A DNA stretch of 64,000 nt, taken from NCBI RefSeq assembly GCF_000164865.1, contig NC_014618.1:3658001-3722000 (forward strand). The letters run 5' to 3'. The DNA comes from [Enterobacter] lignolyticus SCF1 (GTDB lineage: Bacteria; Pseudomonadota; Gammaproteobacteria; Enterobacterales; Enterobacteriaceae). The position numbers and the translations under genes were made by a program. Positions within the stretch are counted from its first letter, which is position 1. Each line of letters begins with the position of its first letter. Positions 35,890-44,828 of the stretch are shown piece by piece. Under the pieces are notes generated by a model that was not told where the DNA came from, did not search any database, and saw only the letters and a program-made list of their open reading frames with translations.

Positions 35890-36402
35890 ATGATTTCATT
35901 AGACAGGTTCATTTACTGTAAAGATCAGTTTTTTGCCAGCGGACTGGCGGAAGTGATACCCAATGGCTTAGCTCAGGGGACCTTCACATTTTTCGACAAC
36001 GACTATTTACTCGAATATGGGGCAAAAGACTCTCTTCATGCGACATCGGCGCAACCCATTATATTTATTGATAATGATTTAGATTACTATGCACTACAGA
36101 TATTAACGAAGGATTACGATCTGCTGCTGATCAGTAAAAAATGTAGATTAAGTGAAATTTTAACCTCGCTGCTATTGTATGAAAAGCAAGGCGCGTACAA
36201 AGTCAGGTTATCGCTAAGCCAAAGTGAACTGCAGGTGCTGGAGTGTTTAATGAGAGGAGCAACGATAGATCAAATGGTGGTAAAGCTACAGCGAAATGAA
36301 AAAACAATTTATGCCCATCGCAATGCTATCGTCAAAAAACTAGAGCTGAAGAATCGCAATGCCTTACATCGCCTGAAGACATGGGTGGACATTTTTAAGT
36401 AA
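35890..36402 (+). CDS. LuxR-type response regulator-like protein
   Basis: 170 residues. The C-terminal part (about 108-165) is a LuxR/NarL helix-turn-helix: LSLSQSELQVLECLMRGATIDQMV, then KTIYAHRNAIVKKLELKNR. The N-terminal part is not a clear receiver: the phosphoacceptor aspartate pattern is uncertain (FIDNDLDYYAL). It resembles the fimbrial and surface-structure regulators of enterobacteria. Codon use is AT-rich relative to the flanks, suggesting acquisition together with the adhesin genes, which it faces across a shared terminator. No Shine-Dalgarno is visible. Confidence 0.8.
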   Translation: MISLDRFIYCKDQFFASGLAEVIPNGLAQGTFTFFDNDYLLEYGAKDSLHATSAQPIIFIDNDLDYYALQILTKDYDLLLISKKCRLSEILTSLLLYEKQGAYKVRLSLSQSELQVLECLMRGATIDQMVVKLQRNEKTIYAHRNAIVKKLELKNRNALHRLKTWVDIFK

Positions 36403-36453
36403 AATATGGCTTATTGATAAGCTATCAGAGTTAACACCGTCCCTTGTCCAAAT

Positions 36454-36481
36454 AAAAAGCGCCAGTCCACTGGCGCTTTTT
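36454..36481. terminator. Bidirectional terminator between the LuxR gene and the adhesin operon
   Basis: AAAAAGCGCCAG-TCCA-CTGGCGCTTTTT is a perfect 12-base stem with A5/T5 flanks, suited to both directions: the LuxR gene ends before it on the plus strand and the adhesin operon ends after it on the minus strand. Confidence 0.9.
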
Positions 36482-36493
36482 ATTGTTATCCGC

Positions 36494-37441
36494 TTAGTGT
36501 CCCTTTTTGCCGCCACGCACAACGGTATCTTTTTTCGCCGAAGTATCGAGAATATTAAGGTCGACAAAATAGCGTTTACCCATGATAACGCCGTTGCCTA
36601 ACCAGTCCACGCTTCTGGAGCGAAACAAAAAGGCATGCTGATCCCGGATAAGCTGATGGTAGCTGCCGTCAGAAATATCATACCCATACTGAGTTAACGA
36701 GCGGGTGACGATCGGCTTGGTACTTTCCGCCTGATAAAAGACTTTTACCGTCTTGAGAAAATTTGGCGAATACTCTCTGACCATCTGCTCAATGCGCATC
36801 TGATAGGTTCCCCATGACTCGCCCTTCATCCTTTCCAGGTTCCCCGCCATGAGGGCATAGAGCTGGGCAGTGGCCTGCGCGATAGCGATGTGCGTTCTGA
36901 CATCCTGCTCAAAACGCGGCTGGTTGAACACTTTCTCGACCGCGCTTTTTCCCGTGGCGTCCGCCGCGCTTTTCGTCTTCTTGTCATCTTTACCCGCCGC
37001 GTCCGTATTCTTCGTATCCGCTTTTTCCGCTGGCGGCACGTCCTGCATATAGGCTGAGTTATCCACCGGCGTAAATAATACGGAGATCAGATATGTCGAG
37101 CAGGCGGTCTGCTGCGCGGTAAGATCGCTGTTGACCAACAGCCCCAAGGTGCCGTTATCCTTTGCCAGGGCCTGCAGATTCACATTTTTCTTCAGCAGCG
37201 CCTCATCGATATCCTGCTGCGTTTTATCCCCGCGCGCTAAATCGCAGACCAAAGACATAACACCATCATCACGCTGGCCGTTCACTAAGGGCGTCATTTT
37301 TATCAGCGTGTCGGTGATAATATTCCACGCAGGCATGCTAACGGTGGTGACCTGAAAATGACTGGTTGCCGACATCGCCTGACCGCAGATCAAAAAAAGC
37401 AGGCCGCCCGTTGCGGCCTGAAAACGACTAAAGAACATCAT
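36494..37441 (-). CDS. Secreted protein of unknown family, third gene of the adhesin operon
   Basis: 315 residues from the tandem ATG at 37441/37438. Signal peptide about 1-24 (MMFFSRFQAATGGLLFLICG, ending QAMSA). It has two Cys (in SLVCDLARG and QQTACSTYL), a low-complexity Lys/Asp/Ala insert in the middle (KADTKNTDAAGKDDKK and on), and a C-terminal part with the segments NFLKTVKVFYQAES, TQYGYDISDGSYHQLI and MGKRYFVDLNILDT. I do not recognise a family. It starts nine bases after the stop of the TpgA-like gene, so coupling is probable; a role in adhesin export or anchoring is inference from position. Confidence 0.75.
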   Translation of the reverse strand: MMFFSRFQAATGGLLFLICGQAMSATSHFQVTTVSMPAWNIITDTLIKMTPLVNGQRDDGVMSLVCDLARGDKTQQDIDEALLKKNVNLQALAKDNGTLGLLVNSDLTAQQTACSTYLISVLFTPVDNSAYMQDVPPAEKADTKNTDAAGKDDKKTKSAADATGKSAVEKVFNQPRFEQDVRTHIAIAQATAQLYALMAGNLERMKGESWGTYQMRIEQMVREYSPNFLKTVKVFYQAESTKPIVTRSLTQYGYDISDGSYHQLIRDQHAFLFRSRSVDWLGNGVIMGKRYFVDLNILDTSAKKDTVVRGGKKGH

Positions 37442-37449
37442 TAATACTG

Positions 37450-38247
37450 TTACTCCAGAATATTGATTGTGATCCGACGATTTTTTTCCAGGCACGCCAC
37501 AACCGCTGGCGTGGTTTCTCCAGGACAAACGACCAAGGGCTGCGAAGCGCCCACGCCCCGGGTTTCAACGAGCGCTTCCGGGATCCCTTGCGCGACCAGT
37601 AGCGTTTTCACAGCCTCTGCCCGCGCCAGCGATAGCGCGTTATTTTTTTCACTATTACCGATACGGTCAGCATGCCCGGTAATAAGCACCCGCTTAACCG
37701 GTATATGCTGTTCTTGTATTTGGGCAATCATGCGCCGAAGTTCGGTTTCCCCTGTACGACTTAGCGTGGCGCTGCCAAAACCAAAAAGGCTTTCAGCGGC
37801 AAACGTGCTATCGATAGAGTGAGGCGCCGTTTTTACCTTCGGCGCCGTCAATGCGCTCAGACATCCTTCCGGCCTGTAAAAGAAACTCTGCGCCTTCATA
37901 TTTTCATCAAATAAAACTTTATATTGACAAGTCAGCACCGTTTCGTCTGTCCGGGTAAAGTGGAAAATATAATCCCACTCTTTCACCCGCACTATGCCCT
38001 CCCTGAAGTGCGGCACGCCGATAAGCTCATACAGCTGCTCTTTGCTCATCCCCGCCTTCACCTGCCGGAGATTCTCAAGGTTGACGAAACTTCCTTCCGG
38101 GCGCACGGCCGATGCCGTATCCGGAAACACCGGACGGGCCGTTTTCCCCTGAGCATCGACATCACTGACTGAACGGGTACAGGCGCTCAGCAGCATAAAA
38201 CTGGCGATCAGCGAGAGACCGTAAATACATTGATAGCGTTTAAACAT
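37450..38247 (-). CDS. TpgA-like OmpA-family lipoprotein
   Basis: 265 residues. Lipobox LLSAC with Cys23; an SmpA/OmlA (BamE-like) domain at about 55-130 (LRQVKAGMSKEQLYELIGVPHF); a C-terminal OmpA peptidoglycan-binding domain at about 150-265 (ITGHADRIGNSEKNNALSLARAEAV, NRRITI). The same two-domain order is that of TpgA, the lipoprotein that anchors the trimeric autotransporter AtaA of Acinetobacter to peptidoglycan and supports its export. The gene directly follows a trimeric autotransporter here too. The 54-base gap and same strand suggest one transcript. Confidence 0.85.
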   Translation of the reverse strand: MFKRYQCIYGLSLIASFMLLSACTRSVSDVDAQGKTARPVFPDTASAVRPEGSFVNLENLRQVKAGMSKEQLYELIGVPHFREGIVRVKEWDYIFHFTRTDETVLTCQYKVLFDENMKAQSFFYRPEGCLSALTAPKVKTAPHSIDSTFAAESLFGFGSATLSRTGETELRRMIAQIQEQHIPVKRVLITGHADRIGNSEKNNALSLARAEAVKTLLVAQGIPEALVETRGVGASQPLVVCPGETTPAVVACLEKNRRITINILE

Positions 38248-38302
38248 CGTTATTTATCCATTCCACTCTTTCAGAACCCCGGGCAGATTGCCCGGGTATG
38301 AT

Positions 38303-41300
38303 TTACCACTGATAACCCACGCCGACGGCGGCGCCGACATCCCCTTTACTGTTTGTGGTTCCTGAAAGTTTCGTGACCCATTTACCGTTATCGGAAATGG
38401 TGGATACGCCTAACGCAACCGCCGATTGTCCCTGATAGGTTCCGCCCCCCAGCCCGACCATGCTGCCCCCCGCGGAATATGGCTGCGGTAAGGCCGCCAT
38501 CGCCATCGCGCCCGCAACGCCCGCGCTCAGCTTATCGTTGTTATCGTCAACCCTATTTTTCAGGTCGTTAAAGCGCTTGTCGGTATACTGATTCGCGCTG
38601 CTAATCCCATTGTTCAACTGGTTCAGGTTGACGGCATCCGTTCCCTGGGTGCCTGCGGCAACATTGGTAATCTGACGTTCATTACCCGCGGAGCCGACGG
38701 AAACCGTATTCGCGCGATCGGCTACCGAGCCACTGCCTAAAGCGACGCTGTTGTTTGCGGTCGCTTTTGCGCGCGTCCCTAACGCCGTGCTGTTGTTGCC
38801 GCTCGCTTCAGCCCCCGCGCCCCCCGCCACGGCGTCGTTGCCCGTAACCGTCGGCTTGGACAGGTTGCTGGAGTTATTCACCTGGAACATGCCGTCTCTG
38901 CCGTTTGAAATATTTTTAGCGGTATTCTCAATGTTCGAGATGTCGCCTGTTGCCGCACGCAGCTGCGCCAGGTTGACGGCGTCGGTGTCTTCGGTTCCTG
39001 CCGCAACGTTAGTAATCTGACGCTCATTCCCCTGAGAGCCGACGGAGACGGTATTGGCGCGATCCGCGACGGACCCGGCTCCCAGCGCGACGGCATTATC
39101 CGCGGTAGAGGCGGCGCCATTGCCTATCGCAACCGAGTTATCCCCCGATGCATTCGTTCCCTGGCCGACGGCAACAGCATCAGCGCCCTGGGCATCCGCC
39201 GCCGGTCCCGTGGAGTTAACCTTGACGTAACGATTGGCGTTCTCGGCGTTGGTCACGCGCGTATCCAGGTTGTCGATTCTCTGGTTTGTGTCATACAGCT
39301 GTGAACCGTTGACCGCATCGGTACTGGTGGAAGAGAGCGTCCCTGGCGCCACATTGGTTATCTTATTCACCGTTATCCCGCCATGGCCTGCGCTAAAGGC
39401 GCCGAGCGCGGAATCCCAAAGCAGCGCATCCTGCTGCAACGATCCGACCGTTGTATTGATGCTATTGAGCGCAGTATTGGTGGCATAAAGCTGAGAACCG
39501 TTGACCGCATCGGTGCTGCTACCGCTCAGGCTTCCCGCCGCCACATTGGTGACCAGCCGCTCATTGCCCGCCGAACCGACGCTCAGCTGGCTTGTTGGCG
39601 CGGCGCCGGCAAAGGTGTAGTTTGTCCCCAGCAGAGTTGTACCTGCCGTTCCGGTTGTGGTTCCGGTCACCGAGTTCGCCCCCAGCGCCACGTCGTTGGC
39701 GTTATTTGCCACCGCATTTTGACCAATCGCCACCGCATCCAGCCCCAGCGCCGACGAATCCGTCCCCGTGGAGTTGGCGTGGAAGTACTTTGTCCCGGTG
39801 CTGTAGATATTGGCTATCTGGTTGTTGGTCGCCGTCAGCTGGGAGAAATTCACCGCATCGCTCGGCGCGACGCCATCCGCCACGTTGGTGATTGTTGTGC
39901 CGCCCGTGTGGGTGCTGTTGTCGTAGGTATTCCCCCCCAGCGTGATGCTGTTGTAGTTCACGCTGCCATCCGTATTGGTGTCATACCGTACGGAACCCGC
40001 TCCCAGCGAATTCAGGTTGTTATTCAGCGAATCGAGGGCGGTATTGGTGGCAAAAAGCTGGCTGCCGTTGACCGCATCGGTGCTGGTCGCGCTTAAGCGG
40101 CCTGCCGCCACGTTAGTCACCAGACGCTCACTGCCCGCCGAACCGACGCTCAGCTGGCTTGTTGGCGTGGCCCCGGCAAAAAGGTAATTCGCCCCTGCCA
40201 GCGTGACGCCGGAAGTCCCGGTCGTGGAGCCGGTTACCGAATTCGCCCCCAGAGCCACGTCATTGGCGTTGTTCGCCACCGCACTCAGGCCAATCGCCAC
40301 CGCATTCAGCCCCAGCGCCGACGAATCCGTCCCCGTGGAGTTGGCGTGGAAGTACTTCGTGCCGGTACTGTAGATGTTGGCTATCTGGTTGTTGGTCGCC
40401 GTCAGCTGGGAGAAATTCACCGCATCGCTCGGCGCAGTCCCGTCCGCCACGTTGGTTATCTTCGTGCCGCCCGTGTGGGTTGTATTGTCATAGGATGGTC
40501 CGCCCAGCGTGATGCTGCTGTAGTTGACGCTGCCGTCCGGGTTGAGGTCGTATTTCACGGCGCCGGAATCCAGCGCGCTTAGCGCCGAATTGGTGGCGAA
40601 CAGCTGAGAGCCGTTGACCGCATCGGTGCTCGAGCTGCCGATCCGTCCGGCCGCTAAATTCGTCAGGGTTCGCTCAAACCCCGCTTTGCCGATACTCACG
40701 GTTGCAATGGGAGAGGTGCCCGCAAAACTGTACGTTTTCCCGTTCAGGGTTGTTGAAGATGTTCCCACTGCGGCAGCCACACTTGCGCCGTTGCCAAGCG
40801 CCACGGCGTTATCTAACCCCGCCGCAATGGTGATATTGTTGCCAAGCGCAGACGCATTATTGGCATCAATCTTGTTATTGTTCCCAACCCCATAGCTGTT
40901 ATTGCCATTGATAATGCTGAGTGCCCCCAGGTTTCCTGAACTAGAACCAGCAACCACTGCGTTATAGCCAACGGAGACGGACTGGGAGCCTGATACGTTT
41001 GCTTTTTGGCCAATACCGACGCTCAAATTTCCCGTAACAGAAGAGTTGGCCCCTTGCGCAATTGCGCCCGTCACGCCAACGCCGACCGTCGAGCTATTAC
41101 CAATGGCGATAGAATCATCGCCGCCGGCGTTTGCCACCTGGCCCAGGCTCACTGTCCGGTTCGCGCTCACGCCATTTCCGGCATCCTGACCGATAGCGAT
41201 ATTTCCGCCGCCGGTAATGTTATTACCGGCATGAGGACCGATGGCCGTATTATTACTCCCGGTTTGCGTTACGCCGCCGCTCACCCCGCCATTAATATTA

Positions 41301-42100
41301 CTGCCCGAATTTGGACCAATGGAAACGTTGTCAAATCCATAGACGTTCGACCCCGAACTGGCCCCAAAGGTAATGTTTTCATTACCCGAAACATTTCCAC
41401 CGCTGTAATTACCAAACGACAGGTTTTTTGTGCCAAGGACGTATTTCCCGGCATTATCACCGACGGCAATATTACTGCCCTGGTTACCAAATGTGGAACC
41501 CGGAATGGGGTTCGTCCCTTCCCCAATACCGGCATTGTAGCCCAGGGCAATACTATGGCCGCCGCTGGCAAAGGCGTTATAGCCAATTGCGACAGCACCA
41601 TCCCCCGTGGACATTGTCCCGACGCCCAACGCAACCGTCTGATTCCCTGTCGCCTCGGCGCCAAAGCCCGCCGCAAGCGAACTTTGCGCAGCGGTGCTTA
41701 ATGCGCCCAGCGCCGTTGAGCCCGTCCCCGTCACCCGGGAGTTCTCGCCTAAAACAACCGATGCCGCATAACCATTGTTTGACGCATTATTACCAATGAC
41801 CGTTGAGTCTGCGCAGCCGCCATTTAAGTAGGGATTTCCCAGAAGATCCGTCGAATTTCCGCAAATAGGCGCGCTATTCGCCGCCGATGCATTATCACCG
41901 ATAACCAGGTTACCGGTAGTGCCGGTCGTCGCCCCTGTGCCAATGGGCGTAAAAGCGAACGCATTCTGGCTGGCGAGCAATGCAACCCCCGCCACTATAA
42001 CCACCTTTGAGACTAATCCACCTTTGCCTTTGGCAAATTCCGGCGCAACAACCGTTGCCTGCAGACGGTTGCTCCAGACTAGCCGATATATCGTATTCAT
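38303..42100 (-). CDS. Trimeric autotransporter adhesin (YadA type)
   Basis: 1265 residues. N-terminal extended signal peptide MNTIYRLVWSNRLQATVVA followed by a hydrophobic stretch (VVIVAGVALLASQNAFA). The head region, about 50-500, is full of YadA-like heptad/14-residue repeats (e.g. SVAIGNGAASTADNAVALG). Stalk and neck motifs (ITNVAAGTxxTDAVNxxQL) recur eight or more times. The final about 75 residues form the membrane anchor, four strands per subunit, ending VGVGYQW. It is a type Vc secreted adhesin that forms trimers on the surface. Binding target unknown. AGGTTAGGAT precedes the ATG. First gene of a three-gene operon. Confidence 0.95.
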   Translation of the reverse strand: MNTIYRLVWSNRLQATVVAPEFAKGKGGLVSKVVIVAGVALLASQNAFAFTPIGTGATTGTTGNLVIGDNASAANSAPICGNSTDLLGNPYLNGGCADSTVIGNNASNNGYAASVVLGENSRVTGTGSTALGALSTAAQSSLAAGFGAEATGNQTVALGVGTMSTGDGAVAIGYNAFASGGHSIALGYNAGIGEGTNPIPGSTFGNQGSNIAVGDNAGKYVLGTKNLSFGNYSGGNVSGNENITFGASSGSNVYGFDNVSIGPNSGSNINGGVSGGVTQTGSNNTAIGPHAGNNITGGGNIAIGQDAGNGVSANRTVSLGQVANAGGDDSIAIGNSSTVGVGVTGAIAQGANSSVTGNLSVGIGQKANVSGSQSVSVGYNAVVAGSSSGNLGALSIINGNNSYGVGNNNKIDANNASALGNNITIAAGLDNAVALGNGASVAAAVGTSSTTLNGKTYSFAGTSPIATVSIGKAGFERTLTNLAAGRIGSSSTDAVNGSQLFATNSALSALDSGAVKYDLNPDGSVNYSSITLGGPSYDNTTHTGGTKITNVADGTAPSDAVNFSQLTATNNQIANIYSTGTKYFHANSTGTDSSALGLNAVAIGLSAVANNANDVALGANSVTGSTTGTSGVTLAGANYLFAGATPTSQLSVGSAGSERLVTNVAAGRLSATSTDAVNGSQLFATNTALDSLNNNLNSLGAGSVRYDTNTDGSVNYNSITLGGNTYDNSTHTGGTTITNVADGVAPSDAVNFSQLTATNNQIANIYSTGTKYFHANSTGTDSSALGLDAVAIGQNAVANNANDVALGANSVTGTTTGTAGTTLLGTNYTFAGAAPTSQLSVGSAGNERLVTNVAAGSLSGSSTDAVNGSQLYATNTALNSINTTVGSLQQDALLWDSALGAFSAGHGGITVNKITNVAPGTLSSTSTDAVNGSQLYDTNQRIDNLDTRVTNAENANRYVKVNSTGPAADAQGADAVAVGQGTNASGDNSVAIGNGAASTADNAVALGAGSVADRANTVSVGSQGNERQITNVAAGTEDTDAVNLAQLRAATGDISNIENTAKNISNGRDGMFQVNNSSNLSKPTVTGNDAVAGGAGAEASGNNSTALGTRAKATANNSVALGSGSVADRANTVSVGSAGNERQITNVAAGTQGTDAVNLNQLNNGISSANQYTDKRFNDLKNRVDDNNDKLSAGVAGAMAMAALPQPYSAGGSMVGLGGGTYQGQSAVALGVSTISDNGKWVTKLSGTTNSKGDVGAAVGVGYQW
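39478..40590. repeat. Direct repeats inside the adhesin gene
   Basis: Two long in-frame direct repeats with a period of 567 bases (189 codons): 39478-40044 and 40045-about 40590, and the start of a third unit after 40591. Marker strings align exactly at this distance: GTGGAGTTGGCGTGGAAGTA is at 39768 and 40335, and TGGTGG at 39478 and 40045. Each encodes one neck/head block (FSQLTATNNQIANIYSTGTK, then FAGAxPTSQLSVGSAG). Confidence 0.85.
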
Positions 42101-42604
42101 ATCCTAACCTTCTATTTTTACCGAACTTTTTCTCAAAAGTTGAATTTGCCAGGAGGTGGTAAATAGCAACTTATGTCAAATAAAGTGCACGGAGAAATAT
42201 TAACGTCAGGGATACCGGTTAAAATATGAGGAGTATTTAAGGTAAGACCAGTAACAACAGCAGAATCTACATCCAAAAAAGGATTAAACCTAAGAATTAA
42301 CCACCTTCAAATGAAAGAAAAATAGCTTTAAGCCGCCGAATGAGAATACATTCATTTTCATCAAACAGGCATCAATAACATTTAATATATAATTAATTAA
42401 CAATTTTATAAAAACACTGAGAATTTTATTAAGATAATTCTCGCCATCGTTTTTCTCTAAATAAATATCGCCCGCAGAAGGTCAGTGTAGAAACGTCGCT
42501 AAACGCTTTACCGGGATTACCTTTAATACATTTGGGGGAAACGAGATGATACCGGCCGCAATCAAATACGTGGGAAGCGGATTAATACCTGCTCATGCAA
42601 CGGG
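42101..42604. other. AT-rich region upstream of the adhesin
   Basis: About 500 bases, strongly AT-rich from 42170 to 42460, with no supportable gene. It must contain the promoter of the adhesin operon on the minus strand. I see no tRNA or repeat. Confidence 0.4.
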
Positions 42605-42631
42605 AAAAGCCCCGCAGCGGCCGCCGCGGGG
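42605..42631 (-). terminator. Terminator of the alkylsulfatase gene
   Basis: On the minus strand CCCCGC ... GCGGGG with a GC-rich centre is followed by CTTTTCC, a few bases after the stop codon at 42640. Confidence 0.6.
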
Positions 42632-42639
42632 ATGCAATA

Positions 42640-44574
42640 TTACGGCGTAACGATATTAAACCAGAACTCAAACTTATCCATGTAGCCCAGCATTTCGTCG
42701 AGTTTTGCGCCGTCGCCGGTAATTTTCACCTCACCCTTATCCTGAGCCTGCTTGAGGGTTTCCTCTTTCAGGATGATCTTATTCAGGGCGTCGCGGCTAA
42801 GCGCGATGGTCTCATCGGCATTGCTCGCCTGCGCGTCGGCGGTGTGGTTCAGCACGCCGTTTTCCAGCTCCAGCTTGTACTTCCCGCCGTCGCTGCCGAG
42901 GTCGATATTAAACACCGCTTTGGCATTCCCCGCTTTCTCGCCATTGATATGCACCGCGAGGTAGTCGAAGAACATTTCCGGGGTCATCGCCCGTACGGTA
43001 TCCGGGCTTGCGGTGTTCGGCGTCGGCCCCTTCACCACGCCGTTACGCAGCTCCTGGGCGCCGGTCAGGTAGAAGTTACGCCACGGGCCGGATTCCGCCT
43101 GATAGCCAAGCTGCTCCAGCGCATCGGCCTCCAGTTCGCGGGCATCCTTGTTGTTCGGATCGGCAAAGACCACTTTGCTGACCACCTGCGCCACCCAGCG
43201 GTAGTTGCCCTGATCGAAGTCGGTTTTCGCCTTCTTGAGGATGGCGTCCGCGCCGCCCATATAGTCGACGAATTTCTTCGCCGCCTCTTCCGGCGGCAGT
43301 TCATCCCGCGTTGCCGGGTTGCCGTCAAACCAGCCGAGGTACAGCACGTAGGTGGCTTTGACGTCATGGCTGACGGAGCCGTAGTAGCCGCGGTTAGCCC
43401 AGGTTTTCGCCAGGCTGTCAGGCAGCGTAAAGTGAGCGGCGATTTCGTCGCGGGTTAACCCTTCGTTCGCCATACGCAGGGTCTGATCGTTGATATAGCG
43501 ATACAGGTCGCGCTGGCTCTTCAGCAGGCTGACGACGTTATCGTTGCCCCACGTCGGCCAGTGGTGCTGCGCCATGATGATCTCCGCTTTGTCGCCCCAG
43601 CGGACAATCGCTTCGTTAATGTATTTCGACCACGGCAGCGGCTCGCGGATCTTCGCGCCGCGCAGCGAATAGGTGTTGTGCAGCGTATGCGTGACATCCT
43701 CCGCCGCTTCGATAAGCTTCTTCTCTTCGATATACCACAGCATTTCCGACGGCGCTTCCGAGCCCGGCGCCAGCATAAAGTCGTAGGTCAGTCCGTCGAT
43801 GACCTCCTTCTGGCCGTCCTTCTCGATGATGTTGGTCGGCGCAATCAGGGTCACGGTCCCGGCGGAGGTGGTGGTGCCAAGCCCGGCGCCTACCTGGCCT
43901 TTGGCATCCGGCTTCAGCTGGTTGCCGTACATGTAGCTGGCGCGACGGCTCATCACATTACCCGCCATGATGTTTTCAGCGACCGCCGCTTCCATAAAGC
44001 CCGATGGCGCGTAGATTTTCACCTTGCCGGATTTCACATCGGCCTCATCCACCACGCCGCGCACCCCGCCGTAGTGATCGACGTGGCTGTGGGTATAAAT
44101 CACCGCTACCACCGGTTTCTTGCCGCGATTTTTAAAATAGAGATCCATGCCGACTTTCGCGGTTTCCGCCGAAACCAGCGGGTCAACGACCGTGACCCCG
44201 TCCTTACCTTCGATGATCGTCATGTTCGAGAGGTCAAGGTTGCGGATCTGGTACACGCCGTCGGTGACTTCAAAGAGCCCGCTGATGTTGATCAGCTGCG
44301 ACTGGCGCCAGAGGCTGGTGTTGACGCTGTCCGGCGATTTTTCGCCTTCTTTGATAAAGGCGTACTGCTGCGGATTCCAGATAACATTGCCCTGCTCGCC
44401 TTTAATGACCTCCTGCGGCAGCGACGCAATAAACCCTTTATGGGCATTGGCGAAATCGGTGTTATCGGAGAATGGCAGCTGGCTATAGAGCGCGTCGTTA
44501 GTCTGTTTGGTTGCCGTAGCGGCGTCTTTCGGAGCAACATCAGTATATGCGGGAAGAATGATCGTCGACAGCAA
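42640..44574 (-). CDS. Alkylsulfatase (metallo-beta-lactamase fold), start lost
   Basis: The intact reading frame covers 644 residues of a linear alkylsulfatase, type III, like SdsA1/BDS1 and YjcS, which cleaves sodium dodecyl sulfate-like esters to alcohol and sulfate. Zinc-binding motif THSHVDHYGGV near residue 180; a helical dimerisation part follows, and the C-terminal SCP2-like lipid-binding domain ends FEFWFNIVTP. The natural start is not here: the longest frame begins at a TTG with no convincing ribosome site, within the signal peptide. The true ATG (44616) is cut off by a TAA at 44590-44592; see the separate entry. Probably a recent pseudogene, possibly still expressed weakly. Confidence 0.75.
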   Translation of the reverse strand: MLSTIILPAYTDVAPKDAATATKQTNDALYSQLPFSDNTDFANAHKGFIASLPQEVIKGEQGNVIWNPQQYAFIKEGEKSPDSVNTSLWRQSQLINISGLFEVTDGVYQIRNLDLSNMTIIEGKDGVTVVDPLVSAETAKVGMDLYFKNRGKKPVVAVIYTHSHVDHYGGVRGVVDEADVKSGKVKIYAPSGFMEAAVAENIMAGNVMSRRASYMYGNQLKPDAKGQVGAGLGTTTSAGTVTLIAPTNIIEKDGQKEVIDGLTYDFMLAPGSEAPSEMLWYIEEKKLIEAAEDVTHTLHNTYSLRGAKIREPLPWSKYINEAIVRWGDKAEIIMAQHHWPTWGNDNVVSLLKSQRDLYRYINDQTLRMANEGLTRDEIAAHFTLPDSLAKTWANRGYYGSVSHDVKATYVLYLGWFDGNPATRDELPPEEAAKKFVDYMGGADAILKKAKTDFDQGNYRWVAQVVSKVVFADPNNKDARELEADALEQLGYQAESGPWRNFYLTGAQELRNGVVKGPTPNTASPDTVRAMTPEMFFDYLAVHINGEKAGNAKAVFNIDLGSDGGKYKLELENGVLNHTADAQASNADETIALSRDALNKIILKEETLKQAQDKGEVKITGDGAKLDEMLGYMDKFEFWFNIVTP

Positions 44575-44616
44575 ACCAGCAATTGCCAGTTATCTAACAA
44601 TGGGTTTCAGCTTCAT
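44575..44616 (-). pseudogene. Alkylsulfatase signal peptide start interrupted by a stop codon
   Basis: From ATG 44616 the frame reads MKLKPIVR, then TAA (44590-44592), then LAIAG, and continues in phase into LLSTIILPAYTDVAP, a typical signal peptide with basic n-region, hydrophobic core and Ala-Tyr-Thr end. A single change of the stop codon (for example CAA, Gln, to TAA by one C-to-T transition) would restore the complete exported enzyme. A sequencing error is the other explanation. Confidence 0.75.
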
Positions 44617-44744
44617 TATGATCCGCATGCATGGTTAGTGATTCCGGGCCCTGGGATGGACCACTCACTTAGTTACAATTTGTAACTCTGCATTAACTTT
44701 AGTTAAGGATCTGGATTCAGCCATTTTTTAAGAAAATGCACGCT

Positions 44745-44779
44745 TATCAGCGGGCTGGCGACTGCGCAGCCCGCTGATA
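44745..44779. repeat. Perfect 13-base inverted repeat
   Basis: TATCAGCGGGCTG and CAGCCCGCTGATA flank a nine-base loop. It lies between the alkylsulfatase start and the end of the tautomerase gene, and could end tautomerase transcription, although no T-run follows directly. Confidence 0.55.
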
Positions 44780-44828
44780 GTGCAACACAATGCAATGTCG
44801 TGATACCGAAAAGTAGACAAAGACCGCC

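Noticed and set aside
39383..40096. 237-codon plus-strand frame inside the adhesin gene
   Set aside because: Shadow caused by the repeats of the adhesin; no start site or motif.
39478..40590. Repeats considered as a CRISPR array
   Set aside because: Units are 567 bases, in frame and coding; no short repeats with unique spacers occur anywhere in the window.
42640..44574. Alkylsulfatase as a resistance metallo-beta-lactamase
   Set aside because: Length, the C-terminal SCP2-like domain and overall similarity to YjcS point to an alkylsulfatase.
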